From Metellina segmentata (taxonomy: Eukaryota; Arthropoda; Arachnida; Araneae; Tetragnathidae), in assembly GCA_947359465.1 (NCBI GenBank), contig OX375880.1:26178714-26242713 (forward strand): 64,000 bases of DNA, in the 5' to 3' direction. The position numbers and the translations under genes are program-made. Positions 31,786 through 41,625 of the stretch are shown here, piece by piece. The first letter of the stretch is position 1; the number at the start of each line of letters is the position of its first letter. The notes beneath the pieces are model-generated. The model was not told the DNA's origin. It did no database searches and was given only the letters and a program-made list of their open reading frames with translations.

Positions 31786-32621
31786 CTAGGGGGCCTGCCC
31801 CCTGCTCGCTAACGCTCGCCAACCCTCGGAGGATTACTCCACAATCCTCATTGGTTCGCTGCGCGAACATATGCTCGCTTCGCTCGCATCAATGAAGACA
31901 TGTGTCCTAGCAGAAGGGATTGTTTACAAAATATGATATTCCAAAAAAAATATTTTTGAAATCTAAATTTTTTTATGTTTTTCAGAAAAGGGTGGAGTGG
32001 TCGTTTACGGTAAGAAGACGATTTGTCGTCAAATATGGTAACCTTTCACCTTTTGCGGATTTTCTTCACATCTGCCGTTTTTGTTATGGCAACTATCTGC
32101 TGTTACGGAATTCGGCCGCCATCTTGATTTGGCGACAAACGTCTTACCGTGAACGACCACTCCACCCAGAACAGATATTTACAGTACCTCTGAAATCCGA
32201 ATTCAAATGAAAACTTCGAGCAAATTTTGACTTGAAATGTGAGCATTGATATGGAAATTGAATACACAACATGTTGTTTGTATATACATTTACTCCTGCA
32301 CTCGAGCCACCCACGTATTTTCATTGAGTTTGTCGTCAAAAGTTGTAGTGCAAGCGTCTTGTTGAACTATAATTGTTGGCCCTGAAAAGGACCTTTTTTA
32401 AATGGCCCTGAAAAGATCCTCCGATTTCTTTGATTTCTATTATTAACTGCAACAACTCGACTAAAATTCATTTTCTCTGAATAAAATTTCATCCGATGAC
32501 GCTATAAATTCAATTGAAGCGCGAGGCTTTGTGATAAACAAACAATCGTACAATGTTGCCAAAAACGCGATAACAAATAACGTCTTTTTTGCGTGCCACG
32601 TAAGAGAATTATATATATAGA
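31786..32621 (-). mobile_element. Helitron, inverted copy, nested in the hAT-like element
   Basis: Minus-strand copy of the Helitron at 29153-29800: 5' TC (TCTATATATATAATTCTCTT) at 32621 and hairpin-CTAG at 31786-31789, with A|T flanks. It is longer than its sister by the size of a MITE inserted at 31990-32167. The two Helitron copies lie in opposite orientation about 2 kb apart. Confidence 0.92.
31990..32167. mobile_element. MITE of 178 bp nested in the Helitron
   Basis: Left GGGTGGAGTGGTCGTTTACG and inverted right GGGTGGAGTGGTCGTTCACG match for about 27 bp and continue imperfectly. It is absent from the sister Helitron at 29153-29800, which proves insertion after that copy diverged. The target site appears to be CAGAA. 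Confidence 0.85.
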
Positions 32622-33049
32622 TAGCTTTTTTTTTAACAACACGGTGTTTCTCACAATCTAAGTTAGCGCGTTATGCAATCCATGTCATCAATTACACATG
32701 TAATTGAGCGTTTATATGATTCATTTATACCGAATGTATCCATATTATAACAATCATATGCTTTTTGTTCTCCCTGAAATGATATATTAATTCGACCAGC
32801 ATCCTTCTTTGAGACGATTCTGGTAGAAAAATGGCTGCCGCGCATGCTCATTGGGCCAAATTTGGTCCCTTGTCGCCACTCTTATTATATAGGCACTCTA
32901 ATTGTTCCTACTGGGGATTTTAATTCAGAAGGCAATGGTGAAATGACACTTGGTTCATGATACCCATCTTCTCAACTCAAATCTACCGCGATTCATAAGA
33001 TCACTCACGTCATGAACCAATTTAATTACCTGTTCAACTGTCAATTTTC

Positions 33050-33420
33050 AGCCGAATTTATGGTCGACACTGGAGCTGAGATCAAATGTGTTCGCGAAGG
33101 ACTTTTGGGTGAAGCTGAGGAACCGATCAAAGATCAAGTGGTCTTAGAAGGGGCTTTTGGAAAGGTATTCTTCATCACAAAGATAATACAGATGATTCTT
33201 GAGCGAATTCTTAAAATAAGTCAAGTTATCGACGAACGAGTTTAAGTGCAGTTTAAGCTAATTCTCCCCTTCAATACATGCACTGCTCGAGAGTCGAATT
33301 AATCTTGACTGTGCATCTACGTATGGAATTTGGACACCAGCGCAATGTTGAACTTGCAGTTCGTAATTCTACGAAGCTAGAACCCATCGTTCAAGTTAAG
33401 AGTTCTGAGGCAAAGAATTA
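33050..33420 (+). pseudogene. Gypsy-type aspartic protease fragment
   Basis: Plus-strand frame with FMVDTGAEIKCVREGLL (retroviral-type protease active site DTGA), then VVLEGAFGKVFF. After a stop at 33245 more protease-like sequence follows in shifted frames. It lies back to back with the minus-strand RT/RNase H piece beginning at about 33430, so the locus is rearranged. Confidence 0.65.
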
Positions 33421-33429
33421 TAGAGGAAG

Positions 33430-34530
33430 GGTAAAGGATCGTAGTTTGAAATCGGCGATTTTCGTCTCTAAAAGTCCATTCCTCAAATTTTTTCATTCCA
33501 AACACGATTGCACACGCTTCTGGACGAATATCTGGCCACTTTTTCTGTGAATTCGTCAGTTTCTGGCTTGCATACCCGACACCGCGACAGGTCGTTCAAT
33601 TCCACCATCATCCAATTGACTCAAGCAAACCCCTACACTATTCTGACAAACATCACATGTAGGGTAAAACTGTTTACCTGAAATAGAAGACCTTAAAATT
33701 GGACAACTGCACAATTTTTCCTTTAAAATATTCAAAGAATTCTCTTCTTTCTCCCAAGTTATTTCATCATGCATTTTCTCATTAGGTAACTGTTAACGGA
33801 CGAGAAATTTCTGTAAAATTAAGCACAATACTCCGGTAGTACCCAAACAATCCCACTAAGCTTGTGACTTGGTAGTGGGTATCTTTCTTAATGAATGGGT
33901 AAATTCTTTAATGACACTCAACTAATCAGGATCTGGTGATTGCGTTTGGGACTCCGACTACACGACCTAGGTATTTAGCTTTACGTTGAACAAATATACA
34001 TCGTTCCTTTTTCATTTAAAATTGCACCTACATAAATGTGAGGTTAGCGAGTCGTTTTTTTTTTTTTTGGTGTCTAGGGGTTGTCTTAGGTAGAAGTCTT
34101 ATTTTGGAAAACAGTTATATTTATTAATAAAAATTACTATTTACATTACAAATAAGACAAAATGATATTAAAATAAGAATTGATAAGTTGACAGCAAGAA
34201 TCAGTTTCAAAACAGAAGTATTTTATAACCTGTCATGACGGAGGAATTCGGACAAAATAGTCAATTAAAACAGGTTAATCTATAAACGAAGGGCAATTCA
34301 AAGTCAAAGAAAATATATTTAATAGAATTGTTATTACCGCGAAAAGAAACAATGGAAAAACATCCATGCTGCCGAATAAAATTTTTAATTCTAGAACTAG
34401 AAGATTCGCGAAAGCTACTTAATAGTTTGGTCCGATTTGTGCTGCCATCTACCGGTTTTGTTAAACAGTAGAAATTATTCACAAGAAAATTCTTCCATGT
34501 TTGAGAAAATATGGCAATGTCATCTAGATC
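33430..34530 (-). pseudogene. Gypsy-type reverse transcriptase / RNase H fragments
   Basis: Minus-strand blocks in pol order: DLDDIAIFSQTWKNF (about 34490-34535, RT active-site YxDD box with the Tyr replaced), thumb-domain remnants around 34030-33800, WEKEENSLNILKEKLCSCPI and VGVCLSQLDDGGIERPVAV (RNase H start), then KKFEEWTF. Multiple frameshifts. Between 34040 and 34470 the order is interrupted by unassigned sequence. It probably continues the element whose integrase and RT start lie at 37690-39900. Confidence 0.72.
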
Positions 34531-34684
34531 AGTCTTCTTTAACCTTTTAACACCCGTGGACCGCCTAAAACAGGAGAACGGCTTCAGCCAGAAAGAAGAA
34601 AAACAAAACAATCTGGATAAAAATTTGTTTATGAAGTCTTATGTTATAAAATTACAATTTTTGGTTAGTGCGATATCTGCCTTC

Positions 34685-34892
34685 TTTGTACGTCATCTGA
34701 CCGTGGTTCAAAATTCGATGTGTTGTCTTCGGATCTTTCCCCTAAGAGACTGATCCCGGACCGTCGTCAATAGCCCGTTGTGTTGCTCTAGTGCGACGTT
34801 AACTAAAATTACCTTTCCCTTAAGGGATTGATCCCGGACCGTCGTCAATAGCCCGTTGTATTGCTCTAGTACGACGTTAACTAAAAATTACT
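34685..34892 (+). mobile_element. Two SINE 3' ends in tandem
   Basis: The first (34692-34813) runs from CGTCATCTGACCGTGGTTCA through CCGGACCGTCGTCAATAGCC to ACTAAAATTACC. The second (34814-34892) starts at TTTCCCTTAAGGGATTGATC and repeats the 3' end. Such partial duplication may come from template switching during reverse transcription or from recombination between copies. Confidence 0.85.
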
Positions 34893-35240
34893 TAATTCTT
34901 TGTAAACAAATTTCACATACGTGGTTGTAGCGTTGTTTCTGAGAGAGGAAGCTCTACATTAACCTCCATCCGATTTCTGTTCAGTGTTTATTACTTACAC
35001 AGTTAAAAGAAGTCTTTCCACACAAATAAAAAGTCGGATAAAACGACCGACAATTTGATAGCTTTATAACTCAAGATATGGAAATACATTATTGAGGGAC
35101 ATCTACAGTTGAGACAATGATTGCATTTTATGCCTGGACACCTGGGGACAACTCTATCAACTTTTCTTTCTCACGAGGATCAAGTGTGCATAATAATCTT
35201 ACAGAAAAAGATTATTCCACAAGTTACATTTACGTGGTAA
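34893..35240. other. Unassigned sequence
   Basis: No gene or recognised repeat. Confidence 0.4.
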
Positions 35241-35242
35241 TA

Positions 35243-35492
35243 ATTTTAGTTAACGTCGTACTAGAGCAACACCGAGGACAACACCTCGTAATTTTGAACC
35301 ACGGTCAGATGACAAGCAACACCTGAGCTGGCACCCCACTCTCGAAACTTCCACACCAACCCAACCTGAGGACTTTACACCACGACAGATTTAAGGTGCA
35401 CCAGCCGCCTCTACACCATACGCTTACAAACATCCATACCCGGATTCGAACCAGGAACCTTCCGATCTGGAGGCTAACACCTTAACCATACA
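35243..35492 (-). mobile_element. SINE (head A), minus strand, internal deletion
   Basis: Reads inward from TTAACGTCGTACTAGAGCAA, but skips the block CGGGCTATTG...AAAGATC and resumes at CGAGGACAACACCTCG. It then runs through the body to the head region (GATTCGAACCAGGAACCTTC, then AACACCTTAACCATA). The deletion removes about 50 bp next to the 3' end. Confidence 0.88.
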
Positions 35493-35524
35493 TTTAAGTG
35501 GATCTTCATTTTCAGGGGATCCAC

Positions 35525-36741
35525 TTAAATAGTGTAGTGGGCCAGCCGCACAGCGTTTGTACGCGGAACGATATCCGACGAGGCGTATCCCCAGTCATAA
35601 TTTCTTTGCAAGACTGCACCAGAGGTTAGCTGAAACAGGTTCATTAGAAAGAGCTGACAGGGACAGGGTAAGAACAGCACGGACTGCAGACGTCGAACAG
35701 AATGTGCTGCAGCATGTACAGGGGAATCCAAGAACGAGTACACGAAGTGTAGCAAACGCAGTCGGGGTTTCCCATTGCAGCGTCTGGAGGATTCTCCGAG
35801 AAGACATGCATCCGTTTCACGTGCAGCGTGTCCAGACACAGCAACCGGAGGATTATGCACCTCGTATTGCTTTCGCACAGTGGTACCTTGGAAAATGTGC
35901 TACAAATCCCCTTTTTCCTGCTGAAGTGTTGTTTTCCGATGAGGCATCCTTAACAAGGGAAGGAATTTTCAACACGCATAACGACCCTATCTGGGCGGTC
36001 GAGAACCCGCATGCAATACGACGTCGTGCAGCACAGATTCGATTTTCGGTCAATGTAGGGATCGGTATTATGGGAGATCACCTCATCGGACCTTACCTGT
36101 TACCGTCTCGTCTAACCGGACCTAACTACTTGCTCTTTCTGCAACAAGTATTGCCACAACTTTTGAGAGATGAACAGATTTCTGCATCGACGCAACAGAC
36201 AATGTGGTTCCAACACGATGGAGCCTCTGCCCATTATAGCGGAGATGTTCGTAACTACCTGGATGTCACATTTGGTCAGCAGTGGATCGGACGTGGTGGT
36301 TCCGTGCGTTGGCCTGCTCGGTCACCCGACCTATCATGTCTTGATTTTTATTTCTGGGGTCATCTGAAATCGCTAGTTTATGACACCCCTGTTGACAATG
36401 TTGAGGAGCTGGTTGCAAGAATTGCAGTAGCTGCCGGAGAAATTCGAGATATGCCTGGAGTATTCCAGAATGTTCGGATGTCCATGCGTCGGAGATATGA
36501 GGCGTGCATTGTAGCCCGTGGAAGAAACTTCGAACACTTACTTTAATCCATGTACCTTTTGCTTCTTTTCATGTATTATTAAAACGATTTCTCACTTACG
36601 GTCTCTTTTCTTTACGGTGCTTCTGTGTATAACACCGCTCCAGGAAAGCATTTCCGACCCCACATTGCTATATGATTTCGAGTTGTCAGGATGTACCCTA
36701 CCCCTCTTAGAAGTTCTGAAACGGCTCACTGAAACACCCTG
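35525..36741 (+). mobile_element. Mariner-like element, 5'-truncated, transposase mostly intact
   Basis: The right terminus, inverted, reads CAGGGTGTTTCAGTGAGCCG and borders TA. The left terminus and the first 50-60 codons are missing; the break at about 35525 is marked by a small palindrome (35492-35530). The remaining frame is open over 329 codons. Confidence 0.85.
35557..36546 (+). CDS. Mariner/Tc1-superfamily transposase (DUF4817-type), N-terminally truncated
   Basis: Open from 35557 to the stop at 36546, 329 residues, with TTG as first codon because the true start is lost. Residues 40-95 form the helix-turn-helix (TSTRSVANAVGVSHCSVWRI). Catalytic acidic residues: Asp128 (VLFSDEAS), Asp221 (WFQHDGASAHYS), Asp263 (SPDLSCLDFYFWG), with 41 residues between the last two. 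Ends RGRNFEHLL as in arthropod relatives. The catalytic triad is complete, so decay is recent, but the missing N-terminus and terminal repeat mean this copy is unlikely to move itself. Confidence 0.9.
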   Translation: MYAERYPTRRIPSHNFFARLHQRLAETGSLERADRDRVRTARTADVEQNVLQHVQGNPRTSTRSVANAVGVSHCSVWRILREDMHPFHVQRVQTQQPEDYAPRIAFAQWYLGKCATNPLFPAEVLFSDEASLTREGIFNTHNDPIWAVENPHAIRRRAAQIRFSVNVGIGIMGDHLIGPYLLPSRLTGPNYLLFLQQVLPQLLRDEQISASTQQTMWFQHDGASAHYSGDVRNYLDVTFGQQWIGRGGSVRWPARSPDLSCLDFYFWGHLKSLVYDTPVDNVEELVARIAVAAGEIRDMPGVFQNVRMSMRRRYEACIVARGRNFEHLL

Positions 36742-37690
36742 TATATATATTTTCCCCTTTCATTTTTAATCTCTATTGTTTTGTTCCTACCGGCTATATT
36801 ATTTATTATTGTTAAGTGCATTGTCTATTTGTACTTTCTTTGTATTTTGGGGGTTAAATGATAATTGTTCTTTAGTGTCACTGTATCAGAAATAAAATAA
36901 AACTTTAGATAAAACATTGAAATACGTATAAATGACGACTTTGATTAAATATATTTAGCTGAGCAGATTACGCTATAAATAACTACCATAATTCTATAAC
37001 AAAAAAATTTTTAGAGTAATAGATAGTGATTAGTTTTCAAAAAAATTGTTTTTCAATCTTTAAATGCTTTTTCTCTGAATACGGTTTTCAACCAAATCAT
37101 TGCACGGATAACTCAAAAAGTAATTAATATATATTTTTTGAAATTTGGTATTATGGTTCTTATATGTATATTTTTGTGCCTGGAGCACAGTATTGTATGT
37201 GTTTCTTTAATAGAAAAAAATTGCAGTCACTTCGTTGTTATTTTGTAGAGAAACATTTCAGAAATTAATGTAATTTTTACGTTATTCCTTATATGTCCAG
37301 ATTAGAATAAAATTTAGCTTATATCCAGCTTCAGCCTCTAGCTTATATATTTAAGAGTCTTAGTGTAAAGTTTTATGTTAATATTGTAATAAGTGAGAAA
37401 ATTGGAGTGTTTTTCGTAAACATAATTTTTTGACCAAAACAAGACCGTTTTTGGCATTTATTAAAAAAAATAATTTTTCAGAGTTCTGCTGGATTACAAT
37501 GTGTTTTTTTGTTTTGTTTTTTGTTCACTCAATTTTTAAAAGAAAAAAAAGTGTTATTAAATCATTTGAGAAAAAAGTACTCTTGATAGATATATACTTG
37601 AAAGATACCTTGAGTTAACAATTACAAATGTGTTGCATTGGAAATACTCTCAAGTTGGTATGTGATTTAACCATTCTAAAATCACAGCCA
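36742..37690. other. Unassigned AT-rich sequence
   Basis: No gene, terminal repeats or SINE landmarks. It may be spacer inside the disrupted Gypsy-type element. Confidence 0.4.
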
Positions 37691-38299
37691 TAACCTCAAG
37701 CCACATACCTTTTTCACTGCATATACAATCGGATGACTGGATTCCGCATCTGACGGTTCAATCAAATCCAAATCTAGCGACCCTTGTATTTACGTTTCCA
37801 TTCATGCTTGCAATGGCATAGGCACTTACTTTGTATCTATGAATCGTTTTGGACTCGCTTCCCTCTTTTAGCTTAATCTCATGCATTCCAATCTTACTCC
37901 TACCCATTTTCCCAGAAATGAAATTAATGTAACTGTGCGGTCTCTGATGATTGATAAGATCATGTGTTTCATTCAGCAATCCCTCTAGATTATACCGACA
38001 TTTATTTTCCTCTATTTTTCACGGTGTTTCTCGAATATCTCCGAATTCTACATCCTTTTTAAAAACTACACCGACTGCTGAGCACGAAATTTTAAATTCT
38101 CCAATTTTACTTGCATGATACGTTCTTGTCCACCATTCGTCGTTTCTACAAGATAAGTATTTTACTTCACCCTTCCGAATATTGTTACTCGTCCTTGTCA
38201 TCGTGCATACAATTTATTGTAGAATCAGGGGCAAGAATTAATACTTGATCACCATCTTCAAATTGTTTCGTTTTAGTTTTCCAATTAAAATATTCCTTA

Positions 38300-38736
38300 T
38301 GGTGGCTCCACACCAACGGCGACAGGCGACATTATGTCTCCTGTCTCTTGCTGTTAGAAAAGCTTTCACACCTGTAGCGACAGCAATTTATTTGCGTATG
38401 CGCATAAACTTCTTTTCGAAAGTGTATTTCTGATTCGGCAAGATGGCTGACAGATTGCGTACGCGTTTAATAAAACTCATTTTCCTGCGAAGACGATTGC
38501 TTTTAAAGCTTCTGGCTGATGATGAAAGAAAGCTGTGGGTGAAAAACATCAACCGAAATAGGATTAGGCTTTATTCTGATTGGCTGTCGGCATGGCGACA
38601 GAGACAAAGTTAAACTTCCTCCAAGACTTGAAAGCGCAGAGACAAACCGGGAGAAACACAATTTGTTTGTAATACGATTGCGCAGTAACGAAGATACATG
38701 TTTTTTGTCTTTGTCGCCGTTGGTGTGGAGCCACCA
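38300..38736. mobile_element. Harbinger-type MITE, 437 bp, TTA target duplication
   Basis: Ends TGGTGGCTCCACACCAACGG and exact inverse, perfect for at least 24 bp (through CGACA). TTA lies on both sides (38297-38299 and 38737-38739), the 3-bp signature of PIF/Harbinger. No coding capacity. It sits inside the integrase C-terminal region and apparently inside a SINE end. Confidence 0.88.
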
Positions 38737-38828
38737 TTAGGGGATTGATCCTGGACCATCGTCAATAGCCCGTTGTGCTGCTCTAGTACGACGTCAATTA
38801 AAAATTACCTTTATATTACCTATTAAAA
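38737..38828 (+). mobile_element. SINE 3' end
   Basis: GGGGATTGATCCTGGACCAT, GTCAATAGCCCGTTGTG, TAGTACGACGTCAATTAAAA, then TTACC repeats. The TTA of the MITE target may come from the TCCCTTAGGG of this SINE, which implies the MITE landed in the SINE. Confidence 0.82.
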
Positions 38829-39900
38829 TAATTCTCGTACTTCTTTTGATTAATTTCGGCTCTTATCTCGGCCTTTTCGGCAATCTCTTCTAACCTCTCA
38901 CTTAAATTCTCCTAAATATTCAGGCTACTCTCATCGGTAGTGAAATTTCTTTGGTCATAGTACGTTTTAAAAGATTAGAACTCCTTGGGGTTTTCTCCCA
39001 AGCATAATTTCAAACGGGGTACTGCTAGAAATTTCATTATATGCCTAAAGACAAAATGGTATGCTTTTATCCAAATTTTTTGGATTGTTCCTAGTTCATA
39101 TGCAATTAGAAATCTCTCAACTAAATCATTGCTGTTTAGACTAAAGCATGGAGCGAAACCTAACATTTCCTTCAATTTCATCATTAATTTGCTAGTGGAA
39201 TTTGTCACTTGATCATGCAATATAATATCAGGGATTCCATACGTTTGAAAAATACCTAGCATCGAATCGCAAGTAGCTTTAGCAGATTAAGATTTTAAAC
39301 AAACAGCTTCTGCATAGCAATATTTTGATAGAACATACTTATATCCTCTTACAAAAGGAGGTGAAATTTCTACAATACAATCAACATTAACAATTTCCCA
39401 AACATTTTTAGGTTTTTCTACCCAAGTTATAGAAGTTCTATCAGATCTAGTAATTTTCTTTCTTCATTGACAGTCTACAATTCTCACAATATTGTCTTAA
39501 TTCAGCCTTCCTACCTGGGCACTAAAAGGATAGTTTTGTTCTTAAAGTACACTTAAATCCATGATGTGCAGACAAAATTACATTATGTGCTAATTTCAAA
39601 ATTTTGTCTTTTCCCTCTAGGTAACACTGATTGACAATTGATAGTATCCTGCATATATTCTTCATGACAAAGAAAACCATAGCAAATTTGGAACCTCCAT
39701 TTTTTCCTTTTTGCGAATTCAACCGCTAACCGTAATGAACCATCTTCCCGTTGCTCAAATTTCAACTTCTCACTTTCCGAAATTTCCTGTTTTCCGTCTT
39801 CCCGTGATACGAATTCCGAATCGACATTCATTCGATCGCCTCTTTTATCCTGAATGGCCCGTGGAGCTATGGATTGAGTTGGGTGAGGATTACGTAAATT

Positions 39901-40693
39901 GTGTCATTCGAAGGTAACCCAACTACGGCTACAATCGACTTTTAATCTCTAAAATAATCCTTCAAAAAACATCAAACTGCATTTCAATCGTTCAAACTGC
40001 AAATAGACTGTTGAATATACACATTAAGCATATTCAAACTTCCTGACTGCTTCTTTCACTCCACAATCCAACATCGGGCCCGAGTTTTCACGTCAAAACT
40101 AGGATTCGTGTTCTCGACACAATTTTTTCTCCTCGATCAGATGTAAATGCCAACAATCCAGATCTCTAATAACCATTTTCAAATGAGTTCTGAACGACAT
40201 TCGACTGTTGAAAAGACACACGCTCATCTCCTGCTTCGAAGGTAAGCCCGTTTGGGGAAAAGCTGTCGAGTAAAATACCTCAACTTAATTCTTTTAAACG
40301 GCATAAGCACTGTTTACAGTCCTCTTTTACCCGTAAACAGGGGATATAAGTACTGGCGGTCGTACGATGTGGTGGAAAGGCACACCCTTTTTCCTGGCTT
40401 GTTTGACCTTTCATCTCTCGAAATCATCCACTCCTGATTGCGCTCGTTTTCAATGATTCCCCTCTCCAATGCAACCCAAAAAACTTCGGGCTATGAGTGA
40501 AAAATCTTAGCCAAATAGGATAATTTTGTTGGTGGTTAACGCAAACGGGTGCTCGGAGTCGTATCCGGTTGTAAATGCCACACAAATAGCTAGCAAACAG
40601 GTGGCTATGGAGTTTCATATCCCTGGGGTGTAACTGTGGAATTTCATGACGTGCGCTTTATTTCTTGTATGCGTGAATCAATCGATACTCATT
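39901..40693. other. Unassigned sequence right of the Gypsy-type element
   Basis: It lies where a 5' LTR/gag of the minus-strand element would be expected, but I could not find LTR ends or gag motifs. Small frames here have no support. Confidence 0.35.
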
Positions 40694-40706
40694 CCAAGAA
40701 TTTCAG

Positions 40707-41039
40707 GCCGACCAACCGGTGTAGTGGTTAAGGTGTTAGCCTCTAGATCGGAAGGTTCCTGGTTCGAATCCGGGTACGGGCATGGATGTTTGTAAGCGTA
40801 CGGTGTAGAGGCGGCTGGTGCACCTTAAATCTGTCGTGGCCGAAAGTCCTCACGTTGGGTTGGCGTGGAAGTTTGGAGAGTGGGGTGCCAGCTCAGGTGT
40901 TGCTTCGTCATCTGACCGTGGTTCAAAATTACGAAGTGTTGTCCTCGGATCTTTCCCTCAAGGGACTGATCCCGGACCGTCGTCAATAGCCCGTTGTGTT
41001 GCTCTAGTACGACGTTAACTAAAATTACCATTACCATTA
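40707..41039 (+). mobile_element. Full-length SINE (head A), reference copy
   Basis: The 333 bp hold, in order: the tRNA-like head (A box in GGTGTAGTGGTTAAGGTG, B box GGTTCGAATCC), a linker (CATGGATGTTTGTAAGCGTA, GGTGTAGAGGCGGCTGGTGC), a body (ATCTGTCGTGGCCGAAAGTC, GAAGTTTGGAGAGTGGGGTG, CATCTGACCGTGGTTCAAAA) and a 3' block (CCCGGACCGTCGTCAATAGC, TAGTACGACGTTAACTAAAA) ending in repeated ATTACC. Pol III would transcribe it from the internal promoter; a LINE would supply reverse transcriptase. No tRNA gene is implied. Confidence 0.95.
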
Positions 41040-41052
41040 CCAAGAATTTCAG

Positions 41053-41378
41053 CCTACCTACCGGTATAGTGGTTAAGGTGTTAGCCTCTAGATCGGAAGG
41101 TTCCTGGTTCGAATCCGGGTCCGGGCACGGATGTTTGTAAGCGTATGGTGTAGAGGCGTCTGGTGCACCTATAAATCTGTCGTGGCCGAAAGTCCTCACG
41201 TTGGATTGGTGTGGAAGTTTGAAGAGTGGGGCGCCAACTCAGGTGTTGCTTCGTCATCTGACCGTGGTTCAAAATTACGAGATGCTGTCCTCGAATCTTC
41301 CCTTAAGGGATTGATCCTTGATCGTCGTCAATAGCCCGTTATGTTGTTGTAGTACGACGTTAATTAAAAATTACCTAT
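41053..41378 (+). mobile_element. Full-length SINE (head A)
   Basis: Second of the pair, with slightly altered head (CCTACCTACCGGTATAGTGG), intact B box and 3' block (CTTGATCGTCGTCAATAGCC). More diverged from the consensus than its neighbour, so possibly the older of the two. Confidence 0.94.
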
Positions 41379-41417
41379 CCAAGAATTTCAATTGCTCAAA
41401 ATATTCCATCTGGTTGG

Positions 41418-41625
41418 TAATTTTTAATTAACGTAGTACTAGAGCAACACAACGGGCTTTTGACGACGGTCCGGGATCAATCCCTAAGGGAAAGACCCGA
41501 AGACAACAAAACGTCATTTTGTACCACGGTCAGGGACGAGGCAACACTTGAGATAGCACACCTACTCTCCAAACTTCCACACCAACCAAATGAGAGGATT
41601 TTTGGCCACGACAGATTTAAGGTGC
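41418..41625 (-). mobile_element. SINE, 5'-truncated, with 21-bp target duplication
   Basis: Minus-strand copy running from the tail TAATTTTTAATTAACGTAGT to CGACAGATTTAAGGTGC. It is flanked by identical 21-bp copies starting CAAAATATTCCATCTGGTTG (41397-41417 and 41626-41646). Truncation at the 5' side with an intact duplication is typical of target-primed reverse transcription. Confidence 0.93.

Larger units (their letters stand above)
31525..32900. mobile_element. hAT-like element with 30-bp perfect ends and 8-bp target duplication
   Basis: Ends TAGAGTGCCTATATAATAAG and its exact inverse, perfect for about 30 bp (through AGTGGCGACA). The flanking octamer ATTGTTCC occurs at 31517-31524 and 32901-32908. 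The TAGAG start and 8-bp duplication fit hAT. Of its 1,376 bp, 836 are a Helitron that landed inside, so the original was about 540 bp and non-autonomous. Perfect ends imply a recent insertion. Confidence 0.92.
30826..33045 (-). pseudogene. BEL/Pao retrotransposon pol fragment, split by a hAT-like element
   Basis: Two minus-strand pieces, 33045-32901 and 31524-30826, join across a DNA element. In order they give VHDVSDLMNRGRFELRRWVS (RT thumb region), GIGVESKTRLAWKTN, ARIFDPLGFLSP, the RNase H-side block QSWDEPLNQS, then YFWTDSQISLAWI and FKWKRFISNGVVQIQKLTS. These are hallmark blocks of BEL/Pao pol between RT and integrase. Several frameshifts and stops are present. No LTRs, protease or integrase remain. 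Confidence 0.85.
37690..39900 (-). pseudogene. Gypsy-type pol with integrase upstream of reverse transcriptase (Gmr1-like order)
   Basis: Read on the minus strand from 39900: a region ending in the HHCC zinc domain (about 39830-39480, MQDTINCQSVLPRGKRQ, ILSAHHGFK), integrase core (39262-38975: GIPDIILHDQVTNSTSKLMM, DLVERF), then the C-terminal part (FEDGDQVLILAPDST at 38270, RTYHASKI at 38110, VGVVFKKDVEFGDI), then GMHEIKLKEGSESKTIHRYK and DLIEPSDAESSHPI, the entry of an RT domain. Integrase therefore precedes RT. Stops and frameshifts abound. It is interrupted by the MITE at 38300-38736 and a SINE end. Confidence 0.78.
40694..41390 (+). repeat. Two SINEs in series separated by a triplicated target site
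   Basis: The site CCAAGAATTTCA(G) occurs at 40694-40706, 41040-41052 and 41379-41390, around two head-A SINEs. The second insertion used a target duplication made by the first. Confidence 0.92.

Noticed and set aside
34261..34611. 116-codon minus frame as an independent gene
   Set aside because: The only recognisable part, DLDDIAIFSQTW, is a Gypsy-type reverse-transcriptase box; the rest is chance extension.
40730..40780. tRNA gene suggested by A and B boxes
   Set aside because: The boxes belong to the SINE head; copies recur many times with a common 3' body and target duplications, and a clean acceptor stem and anticodon arm are lacking.
40825..41199. Minus-strand 124-codon open frame, and many similar frames at 26818, 44600, 45913, 47823
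   Set aside because: All are the same SINE translated by chance; identical peptides recur at every copy in both orientations.
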